Numbered from the stretch's first letter, positions 26,939 through 36,218 are shown. The stretch: DNA of 64,000 bases from Sphingopyxis macrogoltabida (GCA_003241685.1 QFPJ01000011.1:1-64000); one strand, 5' to 3'. The notes: generated from the sequence alone by a model not told the origin. Program-made: numbers and translations.

Positions 26939-28126
26939 TCAGGCGGGGGCGGCCGCGCCGATGTCGATCTCGCTCATCACCAGCTTGCCCTGTTTCACCG
27001 CAAAGCCCATGCGCCCGTCGACCAGATCGAGGGCGGCCTGGCCAAACACCTCGTAACGCCAGCCCTGCATCATCGCGATGCCGTCGCGGCGTCCGGCCGC
27101 CAGCGACTCCAGATCGTCGCTGCGCGCGATCAGGCGTGAAGCGACATTGAGTTCGCGCGACCGGATTTTCAGCAGCAGTTTCAAAAGGTCGGCGACCAAT
27201 ACGCCTTCCTTGCCCAGCCCCGGCCCGCGCGGCGCGCGATCGGGCATTTCATCGCGCGACAGCGGTTTCGCACCCGCCAGCGCGTCGATCAGACGGCCGC
27301 CGATGTCGTTGGTCCGCCAGGTCGCCGACAGGCCGCGGACGCGGCCCAGCCCGTCCTGATCCTGCGGCGGATGCGCGGCAAGGTCGGCCAGCGTCTCGTC
27401 CTTGACGATGCGCCCGCGCGGCAGATTCTTGTTCCGCGCCTCGCGCTCGCGCCATGCCGCCAGCGCGCGCAGCCGTCCCAGAACCTCGGGCTTGCGCGAC
27501 GGCACCTTGATGCGTTCCCACGCCTTGTCGGGATCGAGCGAATAGTTCGACGGATCGGCCAGCCGCTCCATTTCCTCGTCCAGCCAGTGGCCCCGCCCGG
27601 TCTTGACCAGTTTTTTGAGCATCATCGGAAAGATTTTGGCGAGATGGGTGACGTCGCCGATCGCATAGTCGATCTGGCGCTTGTCGAGCGGCCTGCGGCT
27701 CCAGTCGGTGAAGCGGGCGCCCTTGTCGAGTTGCAGGCCCAGCCAGGCTTCGACGAGGTTCGAATAGCCCACCTGCTCCGCCTGACCCAGCGCCATCTGG
27801 CCGATCTGGGTGTCGAAGATCGGGAAGGGCGTCTTGCCGGTCAGGTTGAAGATGATTTCCACATCCTGCCCGCCGGCATGGAACACCTTCAGCACATCGT
27901 CATTGTCGACGAGCAGGTCGAGCAGCGGCTTGAGGTCGATGCCGGACGCCATCGGATCGATCGCGGCGGCGTGCGCGCTGTCAGCGACCTGAATCAGGCA
28001 CAGCTCGGGCCAGAAGGTGTTTTCGCGCATGAATTCGGTGTCGACGGCGATGAAATCGCTGTGCTTGATCAGGTCGACGAATTCGACGAGCGCGGCATTG
28101 GACTCGATCAACGGATGGACTTGCAT
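26939..28126 (-). CDS. rnd: Ribonuclease D
   Basis: RNase D is a 3'-5' exonuclease that trims tRNA and other small RNA precursors. The 395-residue protein has the DEDDy motifs: Exo I FIAVDTEFMREN, Exo II FHAGGQDVEII, and Exo III with Tyr in IDYAIGDVTHL. One or two HRDC-type helical domains follow (from about residue 205). The gene converges on ppx with only eight bases between the stop codons and diverges from a small membrane protein gene. Confidence 0.95.
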   Translation of the reverse strand: MQVHPLIESNAALVEFVDLIKHSDFIAVDTEFMRENTFWPELCLIQVADSAHAAAIDPMASGIDLKPLLDLLVDNDDVLKVFHAGGQDVEIIFNLTGKTPFPIFDTQIGQMALGQAEQVGYSNLVEAWLGLQLDKGARFTDWSRRPLDKRQIDYAIGDVTHLAKIFPMMLKKLVKTGRGHWLDEEMERLADPSNYSLDPDKAWERIKVPSRKPEVLGRLRALAAWREREARNKNLPRGRIVKDETLADLAAHPPQDQDGLGRVRGLSATWRTNDIGGRLIDALAGAKPLSRDEMPDRAPRGPGLGKEGVLVADLLKLLLKIRSRELNVASRLIARSDDLESLAAGRRDGIAMMQGWRYEVFGQAALDLVDGRMGFAVKQGKLVMSEIDIGAAAPA

Positions 28127-28230
28127 GCGGCGCCTATACAGCTAGTTGGTGCGGACGGGCAGGAAAAATTGCCGCAATCTCTTCGGGTCGCAAAGGCGCC
28201 GCCACGGCGCGTATCGAAGGGGGTCATTCG

Positions 28231-28560
28231 ATGATGTGGATGGGCTGGGCGCTGGCGGCGCTCGCTGTCGCTTTGCTGGTCGGTCAATATGCGGCGGGGC
28301 AGGCGGATATTTTCGTGTCGATCGCCAATCCGCGGCCGCTGGACGAAGAGCGGATGGTGGTCACGCTGAAAGGCTGGGGCTTCGCCGCCCACGCCGCGCA
28401 GCCGTTCATCACGCCCGAAGCGGATCAGGGGCTGTGCGACGTTCGCGTCTTTGCGACGCGGCGGCAGATGCTGACCGCCATTGCCAGCTTCGGCTATCTG
28501 CGCCCGGTGACGGTCGCGTGGCGCGCCCATGCCGGCATCTTGCCGCTGGGAGATGCCTGA
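28231..28560 (+). CDS. Small membrane-anchored protein of unknown function
   Basis: The 109-residue product starts at an ATG preceded by GAAGGGGG. It has a single N-terminal hydrophobic segment (residues ~4-25, WALAALAVALLVGQYAAG). The rest is a small soluble domain with the phrase NPRPLDEERMVVTLKGWGF and one cysteine (GLCDVRVF). I recognise no family. Its stop TGA shares its A with the ATG of the FAD oxidase gene (TGATG), which suggests the two are made together. An extracytoplasmic domain for the partner oxidase is one possibility, but that is a guess. Confidence 0.7.
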   Translation: MMWMGWALAALAVALLVGQYAAGQADIFVSIANPRPLDEERMVVTLKGWGFAAHAAQPFITPEADQGLCDVRVFATRRQMLTAIASFGYLRPVTVAWRAHAGILPLGDA

Positions 28561-30071
28561 TGCCGGTCGTGCGGTTGAGCGAGGCGGGCCGCTGGACGAA
28601 CTACCACGGCACCGGGGTCAGCGAGAAGTCCGTGCGCTTTGCGTTGCGCGGCGGCGACGCCGCGCGGGGGCGGGACGAGATTGCGGCGGCGGCCGCGGCG
28701 GTGGTCGCGTGGCTTGGCGAAGCGAAGGCGGCTGGCAAGCGCGTCCGGCCGCTGGGCGCCGGTTGGTCGCCGTCGAACGTCAACATCCTGTCGGATGGCT
28801 GGCTGCTCCATACCCGGCGGTTCAACCGCTGTTTCCGCGTCGCGGCGGACGATGTCCGGTCCGGCATCGACGCGTCGGCGCTGATGCTGGTCGAGGCGGG
28901 CGCGCTGGTCGACGAGGTGTCGGACAAGCTGGAAGAACAGGGGCGGTCGCTGTGGACGAGCGGCGCGGGCAATGGACAGACCTTTGCCGGCGCGGCGGCA
29001 ACCGGCACGCATGGGTCGATGGTCGCGCATGGCGGCATTCAGGATCATATCCGCGCGGTGCAGGTCGCGACGCCGCGCGGTAGCTATTGGGTCGAACCCG
29101 CCGCGGGGGTGATGCGCGACGCCTTCATCGCCGCGACCGGATCGATACCGCTGCGCGATGACGAGTTGTTCGCGGCGGTGCAATTGCCGGTCGGATCGCT
29201 CGGTATCGTCACTGCCCTGGTGGTGGACAGCGTGCCCAAATTCCTGGTCCGGCCGATCCAGAATTTGCGGACGATCGACCGCGCGGCGCTCGACTGGCTG
29301 GCGACCGGCGATTTCCGGCGTTTTTCCGCCGCCTATGCGCTCGACCGGACGCCCGATTTCGTGCAGATGATCGTCAATCCCTATAAACCGTTCAAACGGC
29401 CGGCGATGCTGCGCTTCCTGTATCGCGAGCCGTGGCGCGACGATTATCCCCGCGCGACGCCGGGAGAGCTGGGCGCCGGTTATGACGCGCTCAGCCTGCT
29501 CGGGCGTCTGCTCGACAGCTATCCCTGGGCGCGGGGCGCGCTGTTGCAGTTCGCGATGAAGCTGGGCTATGCCGCTGGCCCCGACATCGACGATCCGGCG
29601 GTTTTCGGCAGTTGGGGGGAGGGGCTGGACACGCATCGGCCGCTCGCCGATCTGTTCAACGCGTCGGTGACGATCGACCGGGCCGACCTGCCACATGTGT
29701 TCGAACTGATCTGCGCCGTCTATGCCGAGCATGGCGGATCGACGGTGGTGACGGTACGGTTCATGGAACGGGCGCAGGGGTTGCTTGCGCCCGCGCGCTT
29801 TCCGCACAATGCCGTCATCGATTTCGACGGTCCGCGCAGCGACCGGACGGCGGAGGCCTATGCGCGGGTGGTCGCGTTGCTCGATGCGCGGAACATCGGC
29901 TTCACGCGGCACTGGGCGAAAAGCTGCCGGCTCGATGCCGCGCGCGTCGCGGCCGACTATGGCGAGGATTTCCGCCGCTGGCGCGCGGCGCGCGAACGGT
30001 TGATCCCCGACCCCGCCGACCGGGCGATTTTCGGCAGCGCGGTGCTCGACGGACTGGGTCTGACCCGCTGA
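28560..30071 (+). CDS. FAD-dependent oxidase (PCMH-type FAD domain, aldonolactone-oxidase-like)
   Basis: The 503-residue protein begins at the ATG at 28560 coupled to the small upstream gene; the longer open frame to 28146 would run through that gene. The N-terminal half is a PCMH-type FAD-binding domain: RPLGAGWSPSNVNILSDGW, GNGQTFAGAAATGTHGSM and a VGSLGIVTALVVDSV segment. The C-terminal half has the HWAKSCRLD patch near the end, the kind of HWxK motif in which aldonolactone oxidases and alditol oxidases place a substrate-oxidising site. The substrate is likely a sugar acid lactone or polyol, but the neighbours give no pathway clue. Confidence 0.8.
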   Translation: MPVVRLSEAGRWTNYHGTGVSEKSVRFALRGGDAARGRDEIAAAAAAVVAWLGEAKAAGKRVRPLGAGWSPSNVNILSDGWLLHTRRFNRCFRVAADDVRSGIDASALMLVEAGALVDEVSDKLEEQGRSLWTSGAGNGQTFAGAAATGTHGSMVAHGGIQDHIRAVQVATPRGSYWVEPAAGVMRDAFIAATGSIPLRDDELFAAVQLPVGSLGIVTALVVDSVPKFLVRPIQNLRTIDRAALDWLATGDFRRFSAAYALDRTPDFVQMIVNPYKPFKRPAMLRFLYREPWRDDYPRATPGELGAGYDALSLLGRLLDSYPWARGALLQFAMKLGYAAGPDIDDPAVFGSWGEGLDTHRPLADLFNASVTIDRADLPHVFELICAVYAEHGGSTVVTVRFMERAQGLLAPARFPHNAVIDFDGPRSDRTAEAYARVVALLDARNIGFTRHWAKSCRLDAARVAADYGEDFRRWRAARERLIPDPADRAIFGSAVLDGLGLTR

Positions 30072-30174
30072 TATCGCCTTCAACCCTTGACAAACCCGTC
30101 CCCGCGCTGCCTTAGGCGCGGCCATATCGGCGCGTTTTTGGAGCGCGCCTTTCCGGACATTGAAAGACAAGCAG

Positions 30175-31956
30175 ATGCACGCCTATCGCACCCATAATTG
30201 TGGCCAGCTTCGCGCCGAGGACGTCGGCCAGAGCGTCCGCCTGTCGGGCTGGGTCCACCGCAAGCGCGACCATGGCGGGCTGCTGTTCGTCGACCTGCGC
30301 GATCATTATGGCCTGACGCAGATCGTTGCGGATTCCAGCGACCCGGCCTTTGCGATGCTCGACGGGCTGCGCGCCGAAAGCGTCGTGACCGTCACCGGCG
30401 ACGTCGTCGCGCGGTCGGACGAAACCGTCAACGCGAACCTGCCGACCGGGGCCATCGAAGTGCGCGCGCGTGCGGTTTCGGTGCAGTCGGCAGCCGCCGA
30501 ACTGCCGATGCCGGTCGCGGGCGAACAGGAATATCCCGAGGACATTCGCCTGAAGTACCGCTTCCTCGACCTGCGCCGGGAACGGCTGCATGCCAATATC
30601 CTGCTGCGCTCCAACGTCATTGCGTCGCTGCGCCGCCGGATGGTGGAACAGGGGTTCACCGAATATCAGACGCCCATCCTGACCGCTTCGTCGCCCGAAG
30701 GCGCGCGCGACTATCTGGTGCCCAGCCGCGTCCATCCCGGCAAATTCTATGCGCTGCCGCAGGCGCCGCAGATGTTCAAGCAACTGCTGATGGTCGCGGG
30801 TTTCGACCGCTATTTCCAGATCGCGCCCTGCTTCCGCGACGAGGACGCGCGCGCCGACCGTAGCCCGGGCGAATTTTATCAGCTCGATTTCGAGATGAGC
30901 TTCGTTACCCAGGACGATGTGTTCAATGCCATCGAACCCGTGCTGGCCGGGGTGTTCGAGGAATTCGCCAATGGCAAGTCGGTGACGCCGGCGGGCAGCT
31001 TTCCGCGCATTCCCTATCGCGAGTCGATGCTGAAATATGGCAACGACAAGCCGGACCTTCGCAACCCGCTGATCATTACCGACGTGTCGTCGCATTTCGC
31101 GGGCTCGGGCTTCGGCCGGTTCGCCGATATCGTCGCGGCGGGCGATGTCGTGCGCGCCATTCCCGCGCCGGGGACCGCCGACAAGAGCCGCAAATTCTTT
31201 GACGACATGAACAGCTGGGCGCAGGGCGAGGGCTTTGCGGGCCTGGGCTATGCGACGCGCAAGGGCGGCGAATGGGGCGGTCCGATCGCCAAGAACCATG
31301 GGCCGGACAAGATGGACGCGCTGGCCGCGGAACTGGGGATCGGCCCCGATGACGGGCTGTTCTTTGCCGCCGGCAAGGAAGCCGTCGCGGCCCGGCTGGC
31401 CGGCTTTGCGCGCACCCGCGTCGCCGAACAACTGGGCCTGATCGACCCGAACAGCTTCGCAATGTGCTGGATCGTCGATTTCCCGATGTTCGAGGCCGAC
31501 GAGGACACCGGCAAGATCGATTTCAGCCACAATCCCTTTTCGATGCCGCAGGGCGAACTGGAAGCGCTGGAAACCAAGGACCCGCTCGAAATCCTCGCCT
31601 GGCAATATGACATCGTGTGCAACGGCGTCGAACTGTCGTCGGGCGCGATCCGGAATCACCGGCCCGACATCATGTACAAGGCGTTCGAGATCGCCGGGTA
31701 TAGCCAGGCCGACGTCGATGCCAATTTCGCGGGCATGATCAACGCGTTCAAATATGGCGCGCCGCCGCACGGCGGTTCGGCGCCGGGCGTCGACCGGATC
31801 GTCATGCTGCTCGCCGACGAACCCAATATCCGCGAGGTCGTGGTCTTTCCGATGAACCAGAAGGCGGAAGACCTGATGATGGGCGCCCCGGCGCCGGTCA
31901 GCGAAAAGCAGCTGAAGGAACTCAGCATCCGCCTGATCGACGGGCCGAAGAACTGA
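30175..31956 (+). CDS. aspS: Aspartyl-tRNA synthetase
   Basis: The enzyme charges tRNA-Asp (and possibly tRNA-Asn in organisms lacking AsnRS). The 593-residue class IIb enzyme has the OB-fold anticodon domain at the start (HAYRTHNCGQLR, VRLSGWVHRKRDHGG), motif 2 FRDEDARADRSPGEF and motif 3 GGSAPGVDRIVMLLADE, with the GAD insertion in between. Length fits the bacterial type. The ATG at 30175 gives the usual MHAYRTHNCG start; a TTG five codons earlier is possible. It stands 103 bases after the oxidase gene, and the hydrolase starts five bases after it. Confidence 0.96.
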   Translation: MHAYRTHNCGQLRAEDVGQSVRLSGWVHRKRDHGGLLFVDLRDHYGLTQIVADSSDPAFAMLDGLRAESVVTVTGDVVARSDETVNANLPTGAIEVRARAVSVQSAAAELPMPVAGEQEYPEDIRLKYRFLDLRRERLHANILLRSNVIASLRRRMVEQGFTEYQTPILTASSPEGARDYLVPSRVHPGKFYALPQAPQMFKQLLMVAGFDRYFQIAPCFRDEDARADRSPGEFYQLDFEMSFVTQDDVFNAIEPVLAGVFEEFANGKSVTPAGSFPRIPYRESMLKYGNDKPDLRNPLIITDVSSHFAGSGFGRFADIVAAGDVVRAIPAPGTADKSRKFFDDMNSWAQGEGFAGLGYATRKGGEWGGPIAKNHGPDKMDALAAELGIGPDDGLFFAAGKEAVAARLAGFARTRVAEQLGLIDPNSFAMCWIVDFPMFEADEDTGKIDFSHNPFSMPQGELEALETKDPLEILAWQYDIVCNGVELSSGAIRNHRPDIMYKAFEIAGYSQADVDANFAGMINAFKYGAPPHGGSAPGVDRIVMLLADEPNIREVVVFPMNQKAEDLMMGAPAPVSEKQLKELSIRLIDGPKN

Positions 31957-31961
31957 CGCGG

Positions 31962-32849
31962 ATGGCCGGGCCGCGCGAACACCGGCTTGCCACGCCGGAC
32001 GGGGACATCTGCTGGTTCGAATGGGGCGCGCCGCGCCATGGCGCCGCCTCTCTGCTTTTGCTGCACGCGACCGGCTTTCACGCGCGTCTTTGGGACCGGG
32101 TCGTCGCGGCACTGCCCGCCGGCACGCATGTGATTGCCCCCGATCATCGTGGTCATGGGCGCAGCTATCGTCCCTCGACGCTGGCCAATTGGGTCGAAAC
32201 CTCCGACGTCCTGCTGCCGCTGCTCGACAGGCTGAGCGGTCACCCGATCGTCGGCGGCGGTCACAGCATGGGCGGCTATATCCTGACCCGGCTTGCGTCG
32301 CAGCGGCCGGCGGCGTTTCGCCACCTGTTGTTGATCGACCCCGTCATCAAGGCGCCCGAAGACTATGAAGGGCAGGCCGCGCAGCCCATCCCCGATCCCG
32401 CCGACCATCCCATCGCGCGGCGGCGCAATGTGTGGACCAGCGTGGAGGAGATGCGCGCGCGCTTTGCCGATCGCATGCCTTACGCCGCGTGGGACGCACA
32501 GACGCTTGCCGATTATTGCACCTATGGCCTGTTGCCCGCGCCGGACGGGGAGGGGCTGGAACTGGCCTGTCCGCCGGCGCTGGAGGCATCGGTCTATCAG
32601 AATGCGCTGCGGATCAGCCCGCATATGTGGCTGCCCTATCTCGCGACGCCGACGAGCGTCGTTCGCGCGCGCGAGAGCGACCGGGATGGCGAGATGGACT
32701 TTTCCAGCAGCCCGACCTGGCCGGGGCTCGGCGCGTCGATCGGCGCGCCGCGTGACGAGCTGTGGTCCGACCACAGCCATTTCATCCCGATGGAAGCCCC
32801 CGCGCGCGTGGCCGGCCTGCTGGCCGAACTCAGCGGCGATCAGGGTTAA
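31962..32849 (+). CDS. Alpha/beta hydrolase
   Basis: The 295-residue protein has the alpha/beta hydrolase fold markers: LLLLHATGFHARLWDRVV (oxyanion hole region), APDHRGHGRS, the nucleophile elbow GGGHSMGGYI with its serine, and a C-terminal DHSHFIPMEAP carrying the likely catalytic His. The acid residue is less clear. It follows aspS by five bases and may be cotranscribed. No substrate can be proposed from the sequence; epoxide hydrolases, esterases and haloperoxidase-like enzymes all share these motifs. Confidence 0.85.
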   Translation: MAGPREHRLATPDGDICWFEWGAPRHGAASLLLLHATGFHARLWDRVVAALPAGTHVIAPDHRGHGRSYRPSTLANWVETSDVLLPLLDRLSGHPIVGGGHSMGGYILTRLASQRPAAFRHLLLIDPVIKAPEDYEGQAAQPIPDPADHPIARRRNVWTSVEEMRARFADRMPYAAWDAQTLADYCTYGLLPAPDGEGLELACPPALEASVYQNALRISPHMWLPYLATPTSVVRARESDRDGEMDFSSSPTWPGLGASIGAPRDELWSDHSHFIPMEAPARVAGLLAELSGDQG

Positions 32850-32923
32850 TCCCGTCGCATCCCGTCCGCCGCTATGGTAGCAGCCGTGGCGGACCCAGAG
32901 ACAGACGCCCGGAGAGCAGCGGG

Positions 32924-33709
32924 ATGACGATCAACCTTGCCGACTATGAAGCCGGCGCCAAATATGACGGCGAATATGCGGCCGATCTCGCCGCGCTGCA
33001 GGACCGGCTGGAACGGGTGCAGGCGGCGCATATCTCCCACGGCCAACGCAGCGTCATCATGCTGGAGGGTTGGGATGCCGCCGGCAAGGGCGGGATCATC
33101 CAGCGCATGACCGCCTCGCTCGACCCCCGCTATTTCGAGGTGTGGCCGATCGGCGCACCGAACGAGGAGGAGGGGGCGCGGCATTTCCTGTGGCGCTTCT
33201 GGAAGCGCCTGCCCGGCAACCGCGAAATCTCCATCTTCGACCGGAGCTGGTACGGCCGCGTGCTGGTCGAGCGGGTCGAGGGTTTCGCGAGCGAGGCCGA
33301 ATGGCGCAAGGGGTATGACGAGATCAACGAGTTTGAGGCGCAACTGACCGGCAGCCGCACCCATCTGGTCAAGCTGTTCGTCCATATTACCCAGGAAGAA
33401 CAGGACAAGCGTTTCGCCGATCGGCTCGACAATCCGTGGAAACGCTGGAAGACCGGCGCCGAGGATTATCGCAACCGGGCCAAGCGCAAGGATTATCTGG
33501 CCGCGATGGACGATATGTTCCAGCAGACCGACACGCGCTGGGCGCCGTGGAAGGTGATCGACGGCAACAACAAGAAGGCGGGACGCATCGCCGCGCTGGC
33601 GCATGTGACCGAAGCGCTGGAAGCCGCCGTGCCGATGACGCCGCCGGATCGCGACGCCGCGGTGGTCAAGCTGGCGCACAAAGCCTTTGGATATACGCCG
33701 AAGGACTAG
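32924..33709 (+). CDS. ppk2: Polyphosphate kinase 2 family protein
   Basis: PPK2 enzymes use polyphosphate to phosphorylate nucleoside mono- or diphosphates. From the ATG at 32924 (with GGAG upstream) the product is 261 residues. It has Walker A GWDAAGKGG (residues 49-57), the Walker B-like FDRSWYGRVLVERVEGF and a lid segment DNPWKRWKTGAEDYRNR. The single-domain length fits a class I or III enzyme; which nucleotide it prefers cannot be read off. A longer frame to 32762 would overlap the hydrolase. With ppk1 and ppx 7 kb away, the region carries three polyphosphate enzymes. Confidence 0.92.
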   Translation: MTINLADYEAGAKYDGEYAADLAALQDRLERVQAAHISHGQRSVIMLEGWDAAGKGGIIQRMTASLDPRYFEVWPIGAPNEEEGARHFLWRFWKRLPGNREISIFDRSWYGRVLVERVEGFASEAEWRKGYDEINEFEAQLTGSRTHLVKLFVHITQEEQDKRFADRLDNPWKRWKTGAEDYRNRAKRKDYLAAMDDMFQQTDTRWAPWKVIDGNNKKAGRIAALAHVTEALEAAVPMTPPDRDAAVVKLAHKAFGYTPKD

Positions 33710-33762
33710 CTTTTTGGGCCGCGCGGCTAGCCAGATCGGCCGTCAATCGCTACATAGGGTCG

Positions 33763-34299
33763 ATGAGCCGCGCCAGACGATCCGACGATTGGGGTTTTCC
33801 CCGCTGGCGCGAATATGGTCAGGGGCGTGAAGCGCAGAAGGTGCGGCTGTGCGATCGGCATGGTTGTAGCGAACCCGGCAATTGCCCGGCGCCCAAATCG
33901 CCCAACAGCCCGGAACGCTGGTATTTCTGCGAGGCGCACGCGGCCGAATATAATCGCGGCTGGGACTATTTCGCCGGCCTCAGCGCGGAAGACGCGGCCG
34001 AGCGCGCCGCCGACGAAGCACGGGGTGCGCGCAGCTACGCCCGCGCGCAGCATTATGAATGGGGCGGTGCGGGCGACGGCAGTCGCAGCGCCGATGAAAT
34101 GCGCGCGCTGGACGTGCTGGGGCTGGACCCCGATGCCGATTTCGACGCCACGAAAAAGGCGTGGCGCGCCTATGCCAAGGAATGCCATCCGGACGTCAAG
34201 CCCGACGATGCGGAGGCCGCAAGGCGGTTCGCGGCGGGACAGGCGGCGTTCGAGGTGCTGAAACAGGCCGAAGATCGCAAAAGCTGGAAACCCGCCTGA
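33763..34299 (+). CDS. J-domain protein with N-terminal Cys/His cluster
   Basis: The 178-residue protein has a C-terminal J domain (about 113-178, EMRALDVLGLDPDADF...) with the HPD tripeptide at 142-144, the feature that stimulates DnaK ATPase. The N-terminal 110 residues have six potential metal ligands (Cys30, His33, Cys35, Cys41, Cys56, His59), which look like a small zinc-binding site. There is no G/F region or CTD, so it is a type III (DjlA/DnaJ-like) co-chaperone rather than DnaJ. The start ATG at 33763 was chosen over an upstream open frame that runs inside ppk2. Confidence 0.85.
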   Translation: MSRARRSDDWGFPRWREYGQGREAQKVRLCDRHGCSEPGNCPAPKSPNSPERWYFCEAHAAEYNRGWDYFAGLSAEDAAERAADEARGARSYARAQHYEWGGAGDGSRSADEMRALDVLGLDPDADFDATKKAWRAYAKECHPDVKPDDAEAARRFAAGQAAFEVLKQAEDRKSWKPA

Positions 34300-34324
34300 A
34301 CGCGACGCGATCGGCCGGGGAAAG

Positions 34325-34349
34325 ACGGGGCGGGCACTGCCCACCCCGT
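34325..34349 (-). terminator. Probable terminator hairpin between the J-domain and OmpA-like genes
   Basis: Arms ACGGGGCGGGC (34325-34335) and GCCCACCCCGT (34339-34349) pair with a single mismatch around a 3-base loop. Read on the minus strand the stem is followed by CTTTCCC, a weak T-tract, so it can end the OmpA-like transcript. The convergent J-domain gene ends 26 bases before it on the other side. Confidence 0.6.
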
Positions 34350-34357
34350 TGTTCGTC

Positions 34358-35236
34358 TTACAGGCCGTCGAGACCCTTGCTGACCAGAACATTGACCGCA
34401 ACGCGGCGGTTCTGCGCCTTGCCTTCGGGCGTGGTGTTGTCCGCCGCCGGATCGGCTTCGGCCATGCCGGTCGGGGTCAGCATGCGATAGGGCTTCCAGC
34501 CGCACGCCTGCTGCAAGTGATTGACGACGCGGCCCGCCCGCTTTTCGCTGAGCACCTGGTTGACCTCCTGGCTTCCCGTCGAATCGGTGTATCCGACGAC
34601 GAGCAGCATGGCATTGTTCATGCCCTCGGCCTGGCTGGCGGCAGCGCAAAGGTCGGCCTTCGCCTGCTCGGACAGAACGGCCTTGCCGATGTCGAAGTTC
34701 ACGTTGGTCGTGCTCTTCACATTATACTGGTCGATGTCGCCGACGCGGCTGCGCAGCGCGTCGGTCGCGGCCGTCTGTTCGGCGAAACGCTGGTTGGTGC
34801 CGGTGTGGATCATCGACGCGGTGCGCAGATCCTTGCTCTTGAGATCGACCTGGCTGGCGACCAGTCCGCCGTCCCATTGCAGCGTGTCGACCGTCACCGG
34901 CAGGCCGTTGAGCAGGGCATCCGATGCCAGCTTGTCGCGATCAAGGCCCAGGAAGCCGCCGCTGCTCTTGATCTTGGTATAATCGGCGATCGCGATGGTC
35001 GTCGCGCTGCCGTCGGCGGTCGTGACCTGCATCCGTCCGTCGCTGCGCGCGGAAATAATGCCTTCGACCTTGGGACCCTTGGTCATTTCTTCGGGCGACG
35101 GCAGCGTCCCGTAAACGGTCGCCATGACGTCGCCTTCCGATGCCTCTTCGGGCTGCTGGGCCAAGACCGCCGTCGCGGACCCGCTCAAGAGCGCCAGCAT
35201 CAAGACAAATTTCGGACCCGTTGAAACAAGACCCAT
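34358..35236 (-). CDS. OmpA-family outer-membrane / peptidoglycan-binding protein
   Basis: The 292-residue protein has a signal peptide (cut near ATAVLAQ/QPEE), a ~120-residue middle domain of unclear fold (from KVEGIISARSDGRMQVTTAD), and a C-terminal OmpA-like domain at about 170-285. The latter holds VNFDIGKAVLSEQ, VVGYTDSTGSQEVNQVLSEKRA and KAQNRRVAVNV, including the Asp and Arg that bind diaminopimelate. It probably tethers the envelope to peptidoglycan from the periplasm. A strong AAGGAG ribosome-binding site precedes the ATG, which suggests high expression. Confidence 0.88.
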   Translation of the reverse strand: MGLVSTGPKFVLMLALLSGSATAVLAQQPEEASEGDVMATVYGTLPSPEEMTKGPKVEGIISARSDGRMQVTTADGSATTIAIADYTKIKSSGGFLGLDRDKLASDALLNGLPVTVDTLQWDGGLVASQVDLKSKDLRTASMIHTGTNQRFAEQTAATDALRSRVGDIDQYNVKSTTNVNFDIGKAVLSEQAKADLCAAASQAEGMNNAMLLVVGYTDSTGSQEVNQVLSEKRAGRVVNHLQQACGWKPYRMLTPTGMAEADPAADNTTPEGKAQNRRVAVNVLVSKGLDGL

Positions 35237-35409
35237 AGCCTACTCCTTCTGTCAGATAGTTACCCCTGGCGTGCGCGCGGCACGCTTTCTGGCTGTTGAG
35301 AACGTCCTATGCGATCGATTGTTGCTCGATTGATCGCTCAAACGGTGCAACAGGCCGCTAAAATTCTACCGAAACATAGGAAAGCTGTCCAATCGAAGGA
35401 CAGCGGGCG

Positions 35410-36117
35410 TCACTTATAGATGCATGCGTCCAGCCCGTCGCGCCGCACCTGCCCGATGCGCGCGGCGATGGTGTTGCCATAGCGGCGCGTGAATCCCGAC
35501 GGACTGATCGCCTCGCGCTTTTTCGGGAGTGGCAGGATGGCAGCGATCCGTGCCGCCTCCTGCGGCGTCAGTTTTGCGGCGCTCTTCCGGAAATAGCGCT
35601 GCGCGCCGGCCTCGACGCCATAGGTTCCGATGCCGGTTTCGGCGACGTTCAGATAGACCTCCATGATCCGGCGCTTGCCCCAGATCTTTTCGATCAGGAA
35701 CGTGAACCACACTTCGGGAACTTTGCGGACATAACGGGTCCAGCCGCTGCCTTGCCAGAGGAACACATTCTTCGCGGTCTGCTGGCTGATCGTCGATCCG
35801 CCGCGCAGACGTTTGCCCTTGGCATTGCGTTCGATCGCGTCCTCGATCGCGTCGCGGTCGAAGCCGTCGTGGCTACAGAATTTGCCGTCCTCGGCCGCGA
35901 TCGCGGCGCGAACCATGTTGCGGTCGATACGGGAAAGGCTTTCCCAATCCTTGGTGATGCCGCTCGGGTCCGCCAGCATGGTAAGGGTCACCGGCGGCGG
36001 CACCACGGCATAGATCAACACCCACGCGACCGTCGCGATCACGAACCACAACAGCCATTTGAACGGCCGGAGATACCAGGGGAGCTTGCGCTTCTTCGCG
36101 CGGGATTTGGTCGCCAT
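35410..36117 (-). CDS. mtgA: Monofunctional biosynthetic peptidoglycan transglycosylase
   Basis: MtgA polymerises lipid II into glycan strands at the inner membrane. The 235-residue GT51 protein has one N-terminal transmembrane helix (residues ~17-38, FKWLLWFVIATVAWVLIYAV) after a basic tail, the catalytic glutamate in AAIAAEDGKFCSHDGFD, and the signature KRLRGGSTISQQTAKNVFL. It lacks a penicillin-binding transpeptidase domain. The gene lies between the OmpA-like gene and rpoH, each separated by 170-275 bases, so it likely has its own promoter. Confidence 0.95.
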   Translation of the reverse strand: MATKSRAKKRKLPWYLRPFKWLLWFVIATVAWVLIYAVVPPPVTLTMLADPSGITKDWESLSRIDRNMVRAAIAAEDGKFCSHDGFDRDAIEDAIERNAKGKRLRGGSTISQQTAKNVFLWQGSGWTRYVRKVPEVWFTFLIEKIWGKRRIMEVYLNVAETGIGTYGVEAGAQRYFRKSAAKLTPQEAARIAAILPLPKKREAISPSGFTRRYGNTIAARIGQVRRDGLDACIYK

Positions 36118-36218
36118 GGCGGCAAATTAGCCGCTTGCCCGGAGGTGGCAAGCGGGCAGGTGCGTAAATATTCGTCACCTCGAATGCGATCGGCGATGAG
36201 CCCCACACCATCGGTATG

